A DNA stretch of 50,654 bases from Clostridia bacterium (GCA_017505525.1 JAFVPB010000017.1:1-50654); one strand, 5' to 3'; shown: positions 17,551 to 26,457, counted from the first letter of the stretch. The notes: a model not told the origin generated them from the sequence alone. Program-made: numbers and translations.

Positions 17551-18453
17551 ATGATATATGAAAACAAAAACAAAAGCACATTTCTTAACAAAGCGATGAA
17601 AACAACAATCAACGTGTCTAAAATAGTGCAATTCCTCTTTAAAAAATACACATCAGGGGAAATTGATGCTTATGGTGCTCATAGCTTCTGGGAAATGGTT
17701 TATCTTGAATCGGGCGAAGCCACTGTTTCGTTTGATAATTCTCAAATCCATCTTTTCCCCGGGGATGCCATTTTTTTAAAGCCCGGGCAAAATCATTCCA
17801 TAGTTTCACAAAACAATTCAGGCGGAACGCTCTTTTTCATACTTTTTAAATCTGACAGCGAGGCTATGCGTCTTTTTGAAGATTATAAAATTTCGCTCGA
17901 TAAAGAACAAAAAGCTCTTATCTATAAGCTTTATGATGAAGCAAAAAACATTTTTTCATTTGACGCAAAGTATAAATCATCAGAAACTTTTTCATCGGTT
18001 GGTCTTTTAAATCAGGTGCCTCTTGGCGCCCAACAGCTTTTCAAAATTTACCTTGAAGAGCTGTTAATTTCAATAGGAAGAATAATAGAAAAAAATTCTT
18101 ATATTATCACCTACACCTCAAAGGAAGAGCTCGAAACACTTGTTTTTCAAAAAGCAGTTGAAAAAATTTCGCAATCAATCTACACTGATTTTTCCTTTGA
18201 TACGCTTATAGAAAGTCTTGGGTACGGAAGAACTTATATTTCAACTGTTTTTAAAAAGCATTCGGGAATGTCTGTAATAGAATACTACACTTTATTAAAA
18301 ATCAAGGAAGCTAAAAAGCTTTTAAAAGAAAAAAATCTTTCTGTTTCTGCTATAGCAGAAAAACTGAACTTCACAAACCAATACTACTTTTCAAGGGTAT
18401 TTAAGAAAGTAGAAGGAAAATCTCCCACCGAATACAAAAAAGGGGATGTTTAA
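17551..18453 (+). CDS. AraC-family transcriptional regulator next to nagA
   Basis: A 300-aa protein with an N-terminal cupin sensor domain (FWEMVYLESGEATVSFDN near 48, LFPGDAIFLKPGQNHSI near 70). The C-terminal pair of helix-turn-helix motifs spans about 200-298: FSFDTLIESLGYGRTYISTVFKK, then LSVSAIAEKLNFTNQYYFSRVFKK and SPTEYKK. Divergent placement from nagA and the tandem 21-bp repeats between them suggest it controls the amino-sugar operon in response to a sugar. Its gene ends inside a strong terminator stem. Confidence 0.9.
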   Translation: MIYENKNKSTFLNKAMKTTINVSKIVQFLFKKYTSGEIDAYGAHSFWEMVYLESGEATVSFDNSQIHLFPGDAIFLKPGQNHSIVSQNNSGGTLFFILFKSDSEAMRLFEDYKISLDKEQKALIYKLYDEAKNIFSFDAKYKSSETFSSVGLLNQVPLGAQQLFKIYLEELLISIGRIIEKNSYIITYTSKEELETLVFQKAVEKISQSIYTDFSFDTLIESLGYGRTYISTVFKKHSGMSVIEYYTLLKIKEAKKLLKEKNLSVSAIAEKLNFTNQYYFSRVFKKVEGKSPTEYKKGDV

Positions 18454-18484
18454 AAACTTTTCGTTTTTAAACATCCCCTTTTTT
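18436..18484 (+). terminator. Terminator overlapping the end of the AraC-type gene
   Basis: A perfect 22-bp inverted repeat (arms 18436-18457 and 18463-18484, core GGGGATG / CATCCCC) with a 5-nt loop and a terminal T6. The last codons and the stop (18451-18453) lie inside the left arm. Confidence 0.9.
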
Positions 18485-18545
18485 GGAATTTCTTTTCGTA
18501 TTTTAGAAATAATAACAACCAGATAATATTTTTGGGAGGATTCTT

Positions 18546-19217
18546 ATGGGAGTTTCTTTTATACGCACAATTATTCTTTATCTGTGCGTTGTAATTGCTC
18601 TTCGCATCATGGGAAAGCGTCAGCTTGGTGAACTTCAGCCCTCGGAACTGGTTGTAGCAATAATGATTTCCGATCTTGCTTCGGTACCTCTTCAATCAAA
18701 AAGCATTCCTCTTCTTGATGGAGTTGTTCCTATTTTTACGCTTGTACTGTTAGAGCTTATTTTTTCAATTATGGTATTAAAAAGCGAACGGCTCCGCACA
18801 TTCATAACAGGAAAGCCCGTTAAAATAATAAAAGACGGATATTTTATATTAAATTCGCTTTCATCTCTCAGGCTTTCCATCGACGATGTTTTAGAACAGC
18901 TTCGCCTGGCAGGTTTTTCCGGACTTGAAGAAATCGATAGTGCCATTATAGAAACAAATGGTCAGATATCGGTTGTCCCAAAAGAAAAAAACAGGCCGCT
19001 TGTTTGTTCTGATATGAATATCAACACAAAGCAGACTTATATCCCCTACACACTTATTTCCGACGGCAAGCTTCGCAACAATAATTTAAAGGATAGAGGG
19101 TTAAGTGAAAAATGGCTTCATAACAAGCTTAAAGAGCACAACGTAACCGACATAAAAGATGTAGTCTATATGAGCGTCGACCACAACAACAAAATTTTTC
19201 TGCAAATCAAGGAGTAA
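18546..19217 (+). CDS. DUF421 (YetF-like) membrane protein
   Basis: A 223-aa protein with three N-terminal hydrophobic segments (about residues 4-20, 35-55 and 58-78) and the DUF421 hallmark RIMGKRQLGELQPSELVVAIMISDLASVPL near residue 19. A cytosolic C-terminal domain of about 140 residues follows (GKPVKIIKDGYF, LRLAGFSGLEEIDSAIIETNG, VVPKEK). The family occurs in Bacilli and Clostridia, often linked to sporulation, but its activity is unknown. GGGAGGA precedes the ATG. It is followed 3 bp later by a DUF4363 gene, a recurring pair in Clostridia. Confidence 0.9.
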   Translation: MGVSFIRTIILYLCVVIALRIMGKRQLGELQPSELVVAIMISDLASVPLQSKSIPLLDGVVPIFTLVLLELIFSIMVLKSERLRTFITGKPVKIIKDGYFILNSLSSLRLSIDDVLEQLRLAGFSGLEEIDSAIIETNGQISVVPKEKNRPLVCSDMNINTKQTYIPYTLISDGKLRNNNLKDRGLSEKWLHNKLKEHNVTDIKDVVYMSVDHNNKIFLQIKE

Positions 19218-19220
19218 CCG

Positions 19221-19604
19221 ATGAAACGAAGTATAATTACAATATTCTTTATTCTTGTTTGTGTATGCTTGGGATGGTTTTTTCAAAACAGAATGCTTTC
19301 TAAGCTTTTTACCCAAGCAGATTCTTCTTTAAGCAAAATTGTAAATTTGATTGAAAAACAAGAGTATTCCTCAGCCCATAAAGAATTCAACATATATAAT
19401 AAACGTTGGGAAAAGAAAGAAAATATACTATGCGCACTTGTTTCTCACGAAGATATTGATTTTATCACCCGATGCAATGGTCAGCTGAGAGCATATATTA
19501 AAACTCCCGGTGAAGAAGAGGCCTATGCTGTAATAAGTGAGCTTTACGAAAGCTACCGCGAGCTTAGAGACAAATTCAAAGTTAATATTAAAACCATACT
19601 TTAA
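19221..19604 (+). CDS. DUF4363 family protein
   Basis: A 127-aa protein with an N-terminal hydrophobic anchor (residues 4-20), then an alpha-helical extracytoplasmic part with the KRWEKKENIL element near residue 58 seen in DUF4363 proteins. It is translationally close to the DUF421 gene (AAGGAG site in its 3' end). The function of the family is unknown; its constant partnership with DUF421 suggests a shared membrane complex. Confidence 0.8.
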   Translation: MKRSIITIFFILVCVCLGWFFQNRMLSKLFTQADSSLSKIVNLIEKQEYSSAHKEFNIYNKRWEKKENILCALVSHEDIDFITRCNGQLRAYIKTPGEEEAYAVISELYESYRELRDKFKVNIKTIL

Positions 19605-19616
19605 GGAGTGTTATTA

Positions 19617-21977
19617 TTGAAAGCTATTATTTTTCCTCAAGGTGAAGGCACCCGATTGCGCCCCCTTACCTGCAACAAACCCAAACTTCTTCTTCCCATT
19701 GTAGGAAGAAGCATTCTCGAGCATATCATACGGCTTTTCCGCAGACACAATATTCTTGATATTTCAATTTGCAAAGGGTATCTTTCCTCAAAAGTTGAAA
19801 AATATATCGAAAACAATATTGCACCTGATTTGAAGATAGATTTTATCGATGCATCTTATATAAAAAATTTTTTAGAAAATGATGATTGTCTTCTTTTAAC
19901 AGATGATGTTATAACCGATATTGATATTACAAGGCTTATCGATTATCACAAAAGTAAAAATGCCGACATAACACTTGTTACACGATCCCAATATACAGTA
20001 AGTGAATATGGCTATGTAAGCACAGATGAAATATGCCGTGTTACTGATTTTAATCTTTACGCAGATATAGAACGCTCTGTAACACACAACTACTTTATGG
20101 GAATTATGCTTTTATCAAAAGGCACACTTAAAGACAGCGAAAAAAATATTAAAAGCATAGTTTCGCACCTTCTTCGTGAAAACAAAAATATGTATTCTTA
20201 TTCCAGCGAAGAATATATATATCATATAACCGACAGCGAAAGCTATTTTCACTGCACCCGCGATTTTCTCGACAAAAAAGTAAATCTTCCTTTTCCATGC
20301 GATGAAAAGGAATCGGGCATATGGATAAGTCCCGATGCAAAAGTTCTTCAGGGTGCAGTGATTTCTCCTCCCGTTTATATAGGCGCGGGAAGCACCATAA
20401 ACCGCGGAGCAAGAATCGAAGGCTACTCGGTAGTTGGAGAAAACACCAGAATTGAGAGCTTTGCCAGTATAAAAAGAAGTATTATAATGGATAACTCTAT
20501 TGTGGGTGAAGGAGCAGCTCTTCGGGGCACCATACTTTCCAGAAACAGTGAGATAGGTGTTGAAAGCGCCACTTACGAAGGCAGTATTATAGGCGAAGAA
20601 TGCAAAATAGGAAAGCACTGTATAATACGGCCGTCTGTAAAAATCTGGCCTAATAAAGCAATAGAAAACGAATCCTGTGTATCTTCTAATATTGTATGGG
20701 AAAACGATCCCCACAAATCAATTTTCTGCGATGGAGGCTTCCTTGGAAGAATAAACTGCGAAATCACACCTGAATTCGCATCGCTTTTTGGCTCTGCAGT
20801 ATCTAAGGTTTTAGGGGACAAAATTGCTGTTTCCTATGATAGTGGCGGATATAGTTCAATGGTTAAGCATGCAATAAGTGCAGGCATTCAATCGTTTGGT
20901 GCCCAGCTTTACGACCTGGGAGAACAACCCCTTCCCATCACAAGAAGCGCGGTAAGATTTTATAATCTTGATGGCGGGATCAGCATAAGCACCTACTGTC
21001 TTCAGGGAGAAATTTACGCTTCCTTGGATATAATAAATTCAACAGGTGCAAGTCTTGAGGATGACAAACTCAAATTTCTTTCATCTTTGATTTCAAGCGG
21101 AGAGGTATACAGAACAAATGCAAAAAACATAAAGGAAGCGGAATATTTATTTGAGTATAAGCTTTATTACCTGAAAAATCTTATAAACTCCACATCAAAA
21201 AAACCACTTTCACTAAATATTCTTATATCTTGTCCATCACACTGGGCGGCAGAACTTTTAAAGGGTGCTGCAACAGATCTTGGGAGTCGCTTCACATTTA
21301 TCAACACCGAAAACGAAAATGATATTTACTCTCAAATGGATTGGGGAAGCTTTGATTTCGGCGTAATTATTGATTACAAATGCGAAACTCTCACTCTTAT
21401 AAGCAAAGATAAAAAGCCGCTAAGTGAATATGACTATCACGCACTTGTTTCTCTTATTATTATGAAAAGCTTTAAAAACGCAACAATCTACACCCCTGTT
21501 TCTTCCCCTGAAAGCATAGATATTCTTGCAAGAAAATACAACGCAACAATAAAGCGCACACCACTAAGTCCTCCTTCTATTATGAACGAGCTTACAAAGC
21601 ATCAGGAAATGCTGTATCTTAAGCAGTTTATCTATCGCTTTGATGCAGTGGGAGCTTTAATAATGCTTATGGACTATATTGGCAGCAACAACTTAACGCT
21701 TGAAGGCCTTTTGAATGAAATCCCTATTTCCTATATGCATAAAAGCACTGTAAGTTGCCCCGTTTCAAGGCAGGGAGAGGTTCTTGAAAAAATAAAAAAC
21801 GAATACAATATTCCCGACAAAGAGCTTCAGGGTGGAATAAAAATTCCGTTTGAAAACGGTTGGGTAATTATTGTGCCTTCAAAATCACAATCGGAAATCA
21901 ACGTTATCAGCCATGGTTCAACCGAAGAATATGCACGTGAACTTTGCGATATATGTACCGACGACATATCAAAATAA
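19617..21977 (+). CDS. Nucleotidyltransferase / hexapeptide / degenerate phosphohexomutase fusion
   Basis: A protein of 786 aa from a TTG start at 19617, chosen because AAGGAG (19603-19608) lies 8 nt upstream. Residues 1-220 are a sugar-phosphate nucleotidyltransferase (GEGTRLRPLTCNKPKLLLPI, TDDVITDID). Residues 235-365 are left-handed beta-helix hexapeptide repeats. Residues 375-786 match the phosphomannomutase/phosphoglucomutase fold. In the last part the phospho-serine loop (normally TASHNP) reads ISISTYCLQG, and the DxDGDR metal loop is not recognisable (VIIDYKCETL), so mutase activity looks lost. GDP-mannose or other NDP-sugar synthesis is possible; a regulatory role is the alternative. 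It ends the operon with DUF421 and DUF4363. Confidence 0.8.
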   Translation: MKAIIFPQGEGTRLRPLTCNKPKLLLPIVGRSILEHIIRLFRRHNILDISICKGYLSSKVEKYIENNIAPDLKIDFIDASYIKNFLENDDCLLLTDDVITDIDITRLIDYHKSKNADITLVTRSQYTVSEYGYVSTDEICRVTDFNLYADIERSVTHNYFMGIMLLSKGTLKDSEKNIKSIVSHLLRENKNMYSYSSEEYIYHITDSESYFHCTRDFLDKKVNLPFPCDEKESGIWISPDAKVLQGAVISPPVYIGAGSTINRGARIEGYSVVGENTRIESFASIKRSIIMDNSIVGEGAALRGTILSRNSEIGVESATYEGSIIGEECKIGKHCIIRPSVKIWPNKAIENESCVSSNIVWENDPHKSIFCDGGFLGRINCEITPEFASLFGSAVSKVLGDKIAVSYDSGGYSSMVKHAISAGIQSFGAQLYDLGEQPLPITRSAVRFYNLDGGISISTYCLQGEIYASLDIINSTGASLEDDKLKFLSSLISSGEVYRTNAKNIKEAEYLFEYKLYYLKNLINSTSKKPLSLNILISCPSHWAAELLKGAATDLGSRFTFINTENENDIYSQMDWGSFDFGVIIDYKCETLTLISKDKKPLSEYDYHALVSLIIMKSFKNATIYTPVSSPESIDILARKYNATIKRTPLSPPSIMNELTKHQEMLYLKQFIYRFDAVGALIMLMDYIGSNNLTLEGLLNEIPISYMHKSTVSCPVSRQGEVLEKIKNEYNIPDKELQGGIKIPFENGWVIIVPSKSQSEINVISHGSTEEYARELCDICTDDISK

Positions 21978-21978
21978 G

Positions 21979-22037
21979 TTTCATAAGAAACAGGCGATTA
22001 AAAGCATAAAGTTTTTAATCGCCTGTTTCTTATGAAA
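21979..22037. terminator. 25-bp hairpin between convergent genes
   Basis: Perfect 25-bp arms at 21979-22003 and 22013-22037 (core AGGCGATTAAAA / TTTTAATCGCCT) with a 9-nt loop. It starts right after the stop of the plus gene. The inner stem followed by TGTTTCTTATG would terminate plus-strand transcription; it may serve ytxC on the minus strand as well. Confidence 0.75.
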
Positions 22038-22043
22038 GCGGAA

Positions 22044-22080
22044 AAAATGTTCAGAAGCTTTTTTATGTTTCTGGCATTTT
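22044..22080. repeat. Short inverted-repeat element related to the dnaK-dnaJ insertion
   Basis: AAAATGTTCAGAA (22044-22056) and TTTCTGGCATTTT (22068-22080), an imperfect inverted repeat. The ends match those of the 4743-4970 element. On the minus strand it is followed by a T6 run and may act as the ytxC terminator. Confidence 0.45.
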
Positions 22081-22092
22081 AACCCTCCCAGT

Positions 22093-22782
22093 TTACTTTG
22101 TATAAACCACATTCTCAAAAATTTTACTTATTGTTTCATATATTTTTTCTTTCTCGCTACTATCGTGAATAACAATCTTTTCAGGAGCTATACTTATCAG
22201 CTCACTCAAAATAATATCCTCATCGGTAAGAGGCTCTTCACTTTTTACAAGGTCATCAAAATACAAATCTGTTATATCTTTTCTTCTTCTGTTTAAAATT
22301 CTCATCCTCGAATTTTTCTTCACTATATTAACAAGCTCTTCTTTGGGGCTCTGCACAGAAACGAAAAATTTAAGCATATCAATAAATTCATCATATTCCC
22401 TTAAGGAAGAAAGCTCTTCAGCTGCACTAAGACACAACTCTCTAAGCTCATCCTTATAATCTTTAAGTCTGAAATTAACAAAGCCCTCAATCACCATATG
22501 ATCGTTTTCCAGAAAATACTTTTTAACCTCTTGCTCAATCAGTGCCAAACGCCTGTTAAAATGTATTTTTGAAATAATATCATCTGAGCTTTCCGTCGCT
22601 TTTTTAACGGCCATGGAGTATATTTCCTTTTTATCTTCGATTGGAATAAGCGGAAAATCTTTTTCTAAAATTTTATATATAATAGAATTTTCAAAACGCT
22701 TTATTATCTCTGTGCTTACTTCCTTTGAAAAACTGTTTATGTTTATATTCTCGGGAAGAACTACCTCTGCACTAAAATTCAA
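22093..22782 (-). CDS. ytxC: YtxC-like sporulation protein
   Basis: A 229-aa protein with the YtxC family hallmark, EGFVNFRLKDYKDELREL near residue 99, in a helical protein without signal peptide or membrane span. YtxC is found in endospore formers; its biochemical role is unknown. The start is TTG at 22782 with GAGGTGG just upstream; no ATG is better placed. It is the last gene of a three-gene minus operon, which points to a spore former. Confidence 0.8.
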   Translation of the reverse strand: MNFSAEVVLPENININSFSKEVSTEIIKRFENSIIYKILEKDFPLIPIEDKKEIYSMAVKKATESSDDIISKIHFNRRLALIEQEVKKYFLENDHMVIEGFVNFRLKDYKDELRELCLSAAEELSSLREYDEFIDMLKFFVSVQSPKEELVNIVKKNSRMRILNRRRKDITDLYFDDLVKSEEPLTDEDIILSELISIAPEKIVIHDSSEKEKIYETISKIFENVVYTK

Positions 22783-22803
22783 ATTACCACCTCTTATATA
22801 ATT

Positions 22804-23523
22804 CTATGTAGTCATCAGAGGTATAATCGAGCCGATATCAACTATCGCGCCACTATTTAAAGATATAATACCAAAGCCCCTTTCAGTCAGGAATTTTTCT
22901 ATACTTTTATAATCCTTCAGTGTTTTTGCATTTCCGTTTACAAGAAGATTTTCACCATCAAACCCACAACATCCCCCAAAAAATCCGTTTTCAAAACCTT
23001 CAAGTTTTATATCATCGTTAGAAACTAAAAGAGCATCTATCCCCTTTTTTTCACACGCCCTGAAAATTCCTGTATCACTCGTTATAAGAGAGTTTTCATC
23101 AATTGCGCACATCGAACATTTAGCGTAGCCCTGTTTCACGGGGATAAATTCGTATCCGTTTTCGCAAAGACAGTTATGCAGTTCTCTGTCTATCACTTTC
23201 TCGTTTGCAAAGAACCATTTTCCCGCCACACCAACATTATATGCACAATCATGTGGGTAGTTACCTTTTAGTTTTGATTTTCCTTTAATTATATCTATCC
23301 CATATTCTCTTAAAGCACTCTTATAGTATTCCAAAGTTTCTTCGGGACATACTGCCTTTTTTTCGGAAATGATACATATTCCAAGGTCAGCATGATGCTT
23401 CATTGATTTTGGCATGCAGCTTATAGCTGCACTCCTTATTGTAATTGAACCATCAATCGGAACATCACTTATAAAAAGCTTTGCTTTTCTTTTAGGTAAA
23501 TATGGCTTTTTTATATAATTCAT
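22804..23523 (-). CDS. DUF6873-like GME-fold protein
   Basis: About 239 aa. Conserved blocks include HHADLGICII, YPHDCAYNVGVAGKWF, VKQGYAKCSMCAIDENSLITSDTGI and GFFGGCCGF. The repeated beta-beta-alpha layout with buried Asp/His/Cys residues fits the guanidino-modifying-enzyme (amidinotransferase/deiminase) fold of the DUF6873 group, common in Clostridia. The substrate is unknown. I start it at 23523, directly after the upstream stop (23525) with GGTG before it. The longer frame starting at 23583 would overlap the upstream gene by 59 bp. Confidence 0.7.
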   Translation of the reverse strand: MNYIKKPYLPKRKAKLFISDVPIDGSITIRSAAISCMPKSMKHHADLGICIISEKKAVCPEETLEYYKSALREYGIDIIKGKSKLKGNYPHDCAYNVGVAGKWFFANEKVIDRELHNCLCENGYEFIPVKQGYAKCSMCAIDENSLITSDTGIFRACEKKGIDALLVSNDDIKLEGFENGFFGGCCGFDGENLLVNGNAKTLKDYKSIEKFLTERGFGIISLNSGAIVDIGSIIPLMTT

Positions 23524-23524
23524 A

Positions 23525-24214
23525 TTATTCACCAAAAGTGAGTATTTCATTTGCAAGCTTAACTGCCGCTTTATATCCTTCAAGTTGTTTTTTCTGGTCT
23601 TTACGCGGATAGTAGCGCATTACAAGATATTTATCAGTTGAATCTATTCCGTTCTTTTTCAAAAACTGGTTGCCTTCAAGCGAAATTGCTATATCTTCTC
23701 CCTCAACACTGTAACGGCTGAATTTATAATCTTTCTCGAGCCAATTTTTAAGGGGAGCGAAAGGACAATGGTCCATTTTTTCCGTTGCATAGAATTCAAG
23801 ATGCGACTTATCTAAAATATAAATATATATTTCGTCTCCTGCCAAAGAAAGCTGCATTTTTGTGTGCATAGCTCTTGTGTATTCTTCGTCCATCATAACA
23901 TCACCGGACTTATCCTCAATTGAAAAACTCATCTGATAAAAATCGCAAAGTGATTCTCCGTTTTCATTAACATCAGGCGTGATTTTGCTCGCTTCTTTTC
24001 TTATATTCTCTTCTGTTTGCTCATCAAAAATGCTCGCGCCTGCGTAGCAAATAGTTAAATCATACTTAGGCTCGTTAACTTTACTGTATATGGTTGAAGC
24101 CACAGCAACAATAATAACAAGCACTACAATTGTGTGAATCTTATAATACTCCCAGAAATAATTCCACCACTTTTTAGTAAATTTAGGAGGTATTGTTCCG
24201 TATTTTTCAGCCAT
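23525..24214 (-). CDS. Single-pass membrane protein of unknown function
   Basis: A 229-aa protein not recognised. A cytosolic start (PPKFTKKWWNYFWEYYK) leads into one helix (about 28-46, IHTIVVLVIIVAVASTIYS), and the remaining 180 residues are extracytoplasmic and mixed alpha/beta. The ribosome binding site AAAGGAAG is good. It heads an operon with the DUF6873-like gene and ytxC, behind a promoter and terminator-like leader (24262-24389) that could control it. Confidence 0.75.
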   Translation of the reverse strand: MAEKYGTIPPKFTKKWWNYFWEYYKIHTIVVLVIIVAVASTIYSKVNEPKYDLTICYAGASIFDEQTEENIRKEASKITPDVNENGESLCDFYQMSFSIEDKSGDVMMDEEYTRAMHTKMQLSLAGDEIYIYILDKSHLEFYATEKMDHCPFAPLKNWLEKDYKFSRYSVEGEDIAISLEGNQFLKKNGIDSTDKYLVMRYYPRKDQKKQLEGYKAAVKLANEILTFGE

Positions 24215-24261
24215 TATTTTCTTCCTTTCACGTTATAAAATCTTTTTGTCAAGCTTATATA

Positions 24262-24295
24262 AAAAGACCCCAAGATTATAATCTCAAGGTCTTAA
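24262..24295 (-). terminator. Intrinsic terminator after the alpha-galactosidase gene, or leader attenuator
   Basis: On the minus strand: AAGACC, then a near-palindromic interior (AGATTATAATCT), then GGTCTT running into TTTTATATA. The stem arms are 24288-24293 and 24264-24269. Confidence 0.8.
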
Positions 24296-24344
24296 TTTTA
24301 TTAAAAAACATTTAGTTTTGCTATTTTAGAATTGAATTTATAGT

Positions 24345-24389
24345 AGACCTTACTGTAGCCATAATATCATATAACAACAATCAGGTCAA
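24345..24389 (-). promoter_or_regulatory. Promoter and anti-terminator-like leader upstream of the membrane protein gene
   Basis: Minus strand: -35 TTGACC (24384-24389), 17 bp, -10 TATTAT (24361-24366). The RNA would begin near 24354 and almost immediately contain AAGGTCT (24345-24351), complementary to the 5' arm AGACCTT of the terminator about 55 nt later. The transcript would be about 95 nt if terminated. It could be a short RNA or an attenuated leader. The gap 24296-24421 has no ORF. Confidence 0.45.
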
Positions 24390-24421
24390 GCATCTTAACA
24401 ATCCGTTCATATTAAAAAATG

Positions 24422-26434
24422 CTATATTTCATATATGTCAATAATTCTCGCTGAGTATCTCTTTGGACAGTCGACCATTATTCCAAAAGCATTGATTTCA
24501 CTACCTGTCATGATTTTCTCATTCTCATTAAACACAACATTGTATTTTTTCAAATCAGAAATATTCTTTGGATAAACAAAATACTGTTCTGTATCGTCGA
24601 CAAGTCTGAAAGCAAAAATTCTGCTGCGCTTCATTTCTTCATTTTCATACTGCATTACTGCCCAACCTGTGATATCATCGAGGGGCTTTGGTTCTGTAAG
24701 AAGATGGCATATAGTCTTTCTTAAAAACTCTCTGTCGGATGAAAAATCCTCCACTGTTTTCTTAACAAGCTCTTTATTTTTTCCTGTAAGTGAACCGATA
24801 TTACCCGTAAATCCCAATTCTCCCATACACCCTACAGCCAAGCCGAATTCAGGCGAGTAATCCACCACGCGTTCCCACCAAGGATCTCCGCAAGAAAACA
24901 CCTTTCTCTTGCCTTCACGCTCGTGGTCATCGTAAGACGAACACGGAAAGCTAACCTCCTGCATAACGTACCATGCTGCCGAAAATGCAGGTAAATTTCT
25001 TAGTGCATACCCCTGGCGAACGCGCAACGTTTCAAGAGGGTCTACAGTATCGGTAATAAAGAATCCATCATAATACTTTAATGAATTTATAATATCCGAG
25101 CGTCTTCCTCCGCCTGAATTGCCCTCAATCCAGCATTCGGGATTTCTTCTTTTTATTTCCTCATAGAGCTTAGGTTCGTTAAGCATATAGTAATAGAAAT
25201 TTGTTCCCGTTAAATCGCGCCCCATATTCGTATTAAAATCGAGCATAATCCACTTTAATTTATACTCTTTTACCATTCTTGTAACTTCACTTGCAAGATA
25301 ATCAATAACCTCGTCCTTTGAATAGTCGAAAATTATTGCATCCGATTTTAAGAACCAATTCCTGTGTTCTTCAAACACAGGCGTTCCCTCGCAAGCTCTT
25401 TCAGGTTCAATCCACAAGCCTGCATCAAGGCCTAAAGAGCGCACATAGTCAAAGAAAGCCCCCATACGTCCGCAAAACGCACGTTCGGTACATTCTGTCC
25501 AGTTACCTGTTTGGTTTGTCCAATCTGTCCCTTCTCCGTTCCATCCTGCATCTACAACAAATGTACTGCAACCCGTTTCCTTTGCCGCCCTTGCCTGTTC
25601 ACGAAGCTCATCTTCATTAAGCACATCAAAATCATAAAACCATGTATTATAGGCAGGTACCTGAAGCGGCTTATCCGGAAACTTCTTTAAAAGGTATCTT
25701 TGAATAGGCTCACCTGCATCCCTTATATCACCCGAGAAGCTATACATTAAAATCTCGGGCATAGTAAGTTCTGCTCCCGGAGCAACGGGAAGCCTTAATG
25801 ATTCATTTGAAAGGCCTGCTTCTACAATCGTAAAACTTGTTCTGTGGCCTGCAGCATGCTTTGCTTTAATCACCCAATCTCCAATAGGAAGAAGATGCAT
25901 TGCAAAAGCCTCGTCAGTTCCGGGTCTTCTGAAGCATATAAAAGGTGTAGCATTTTCCGCTGAACATCCCTGAATATTTGTAAGCACAATATTTCCTGCG
26001 TGAAGCTTTTGCCATAATCCCTGATTTTCTGCGCACCACGCCGCATATTGAGTATACACTTCAAATCCAGCTCCCTGAAGAGCTATTCTTGGAAGACATG
26101 CATACACAATATGTTCTTTTGTATCAAGATTACGCATAGTTGTCTTCCAGCTGAACACATTTGATTCACAGTCTGCCTCAATCGTCATTTTTATTTCAAT
26201 ACTTCCTCCGCGTTGAACGAGGGTTATTTTATTATCAGAAACATCTGCCGATATCATTTCGAATTTTTCTGCCTCAAATCTTCCCTCATCTGTTTCTAAA
26301 AAGAACATTCCTCTGCACTCAAACAGTTCTGTATTTTCAGCTCCTGCAATACCAAAGAAATTCTTCCAGCTCAGATATTTTCCATCTGCTACACTAACTC
26401 CGCGCCCCTTTGCCTTGCACATATAAATTGCCAT
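24422..26434 (-). CDS. GH36 alpha-galactosidase
   Basis: About 670 aa from the ATG at 26434, which has GAGGAGG upstream (the 26476 codon has none). An N-terminal beta-sandwich spans about 1-250 and a TIM barrel follows. Motifs: VVDAGWN near 293, LWIEPERA near 340, the nucleophile Asp in KWIMLDFN (about 399), the acid/base Asp in NSGGGRRSD (about 447), and ITDTVDPLE near 461. No signal peptide, so it acts on imported alpha-galactosides such as melibiose or raffinose-family sugars. The catalytic flanks differ somewhat from the classical KWD and CASGGGR wording, so a related alpha-glycoside is possible. An AraC-type regulator is divergent. Confidence 0.88.
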   Translation of the reverse strand: MAIYMCKAKGRGVSVADGKYLSWKNFFGIAGAENTELFECRGMFFLETDEGRFEAEKFEMISADVSDNKITLVQRGGSIEIKMTIEADCESNVFSWKTTMRNLDTKEHIVYACLPRIALQGAGFEVYTQYAAWCAENQGLWQKLHAGNIVLTNIQGCSAENATPFICFRRPGTDEAFAMHLLPIGDWVIKAKHAAGHRTSFTIVEAGLSNESLRLPVAPGAELTMPEILMYSFSGDIRDAGEPIQRYLLKKFPDKPLQVPAYNTWFYDFDVLNEDELREQARAAKETGCSTFVVDAGWNGEGTDWTNQTGNWTECTERAFCGRMGAFFDYVRSLGLDAGLWIEPERACEGTPVFEEHRNWFLKSDAIIFDYSKDEVIDYLASEVTRMVKEYKLKWIMLDFNTNMGRDLTGTNFYYYMLNEPKLYEEIKRRNPECWIEGNSGGGRRSDIINSLKYYDGFFITDTVDPLETLRVRQGYALRNLPAFSAAWYVMQEVSFPCSSYDDHEREGKRKVFSCGDPWWERVVDYSPEFGLAVGCMGELGFTGNIGSLTGKNKELVKKTVEDFSSDREFLRKTICHLLTEPKPLDDITGWAVMQYENEEMKRSRIFAFRLVDDTEQYFVYPKNISDLKKYNVVFNENEKIMTGSEINAFGIMVDCPKRYSARIIDIYEI

Positions 26435-26457
26435 ATATTTTCCTCCTCTTTTCAAGC

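Noticed and set aside
24262-24389. T-box or known riboswitch
   Set aside because: No T-box sequence or recognisable aptamer core is present; only the promoter, short complementarity and terminator can be supported.
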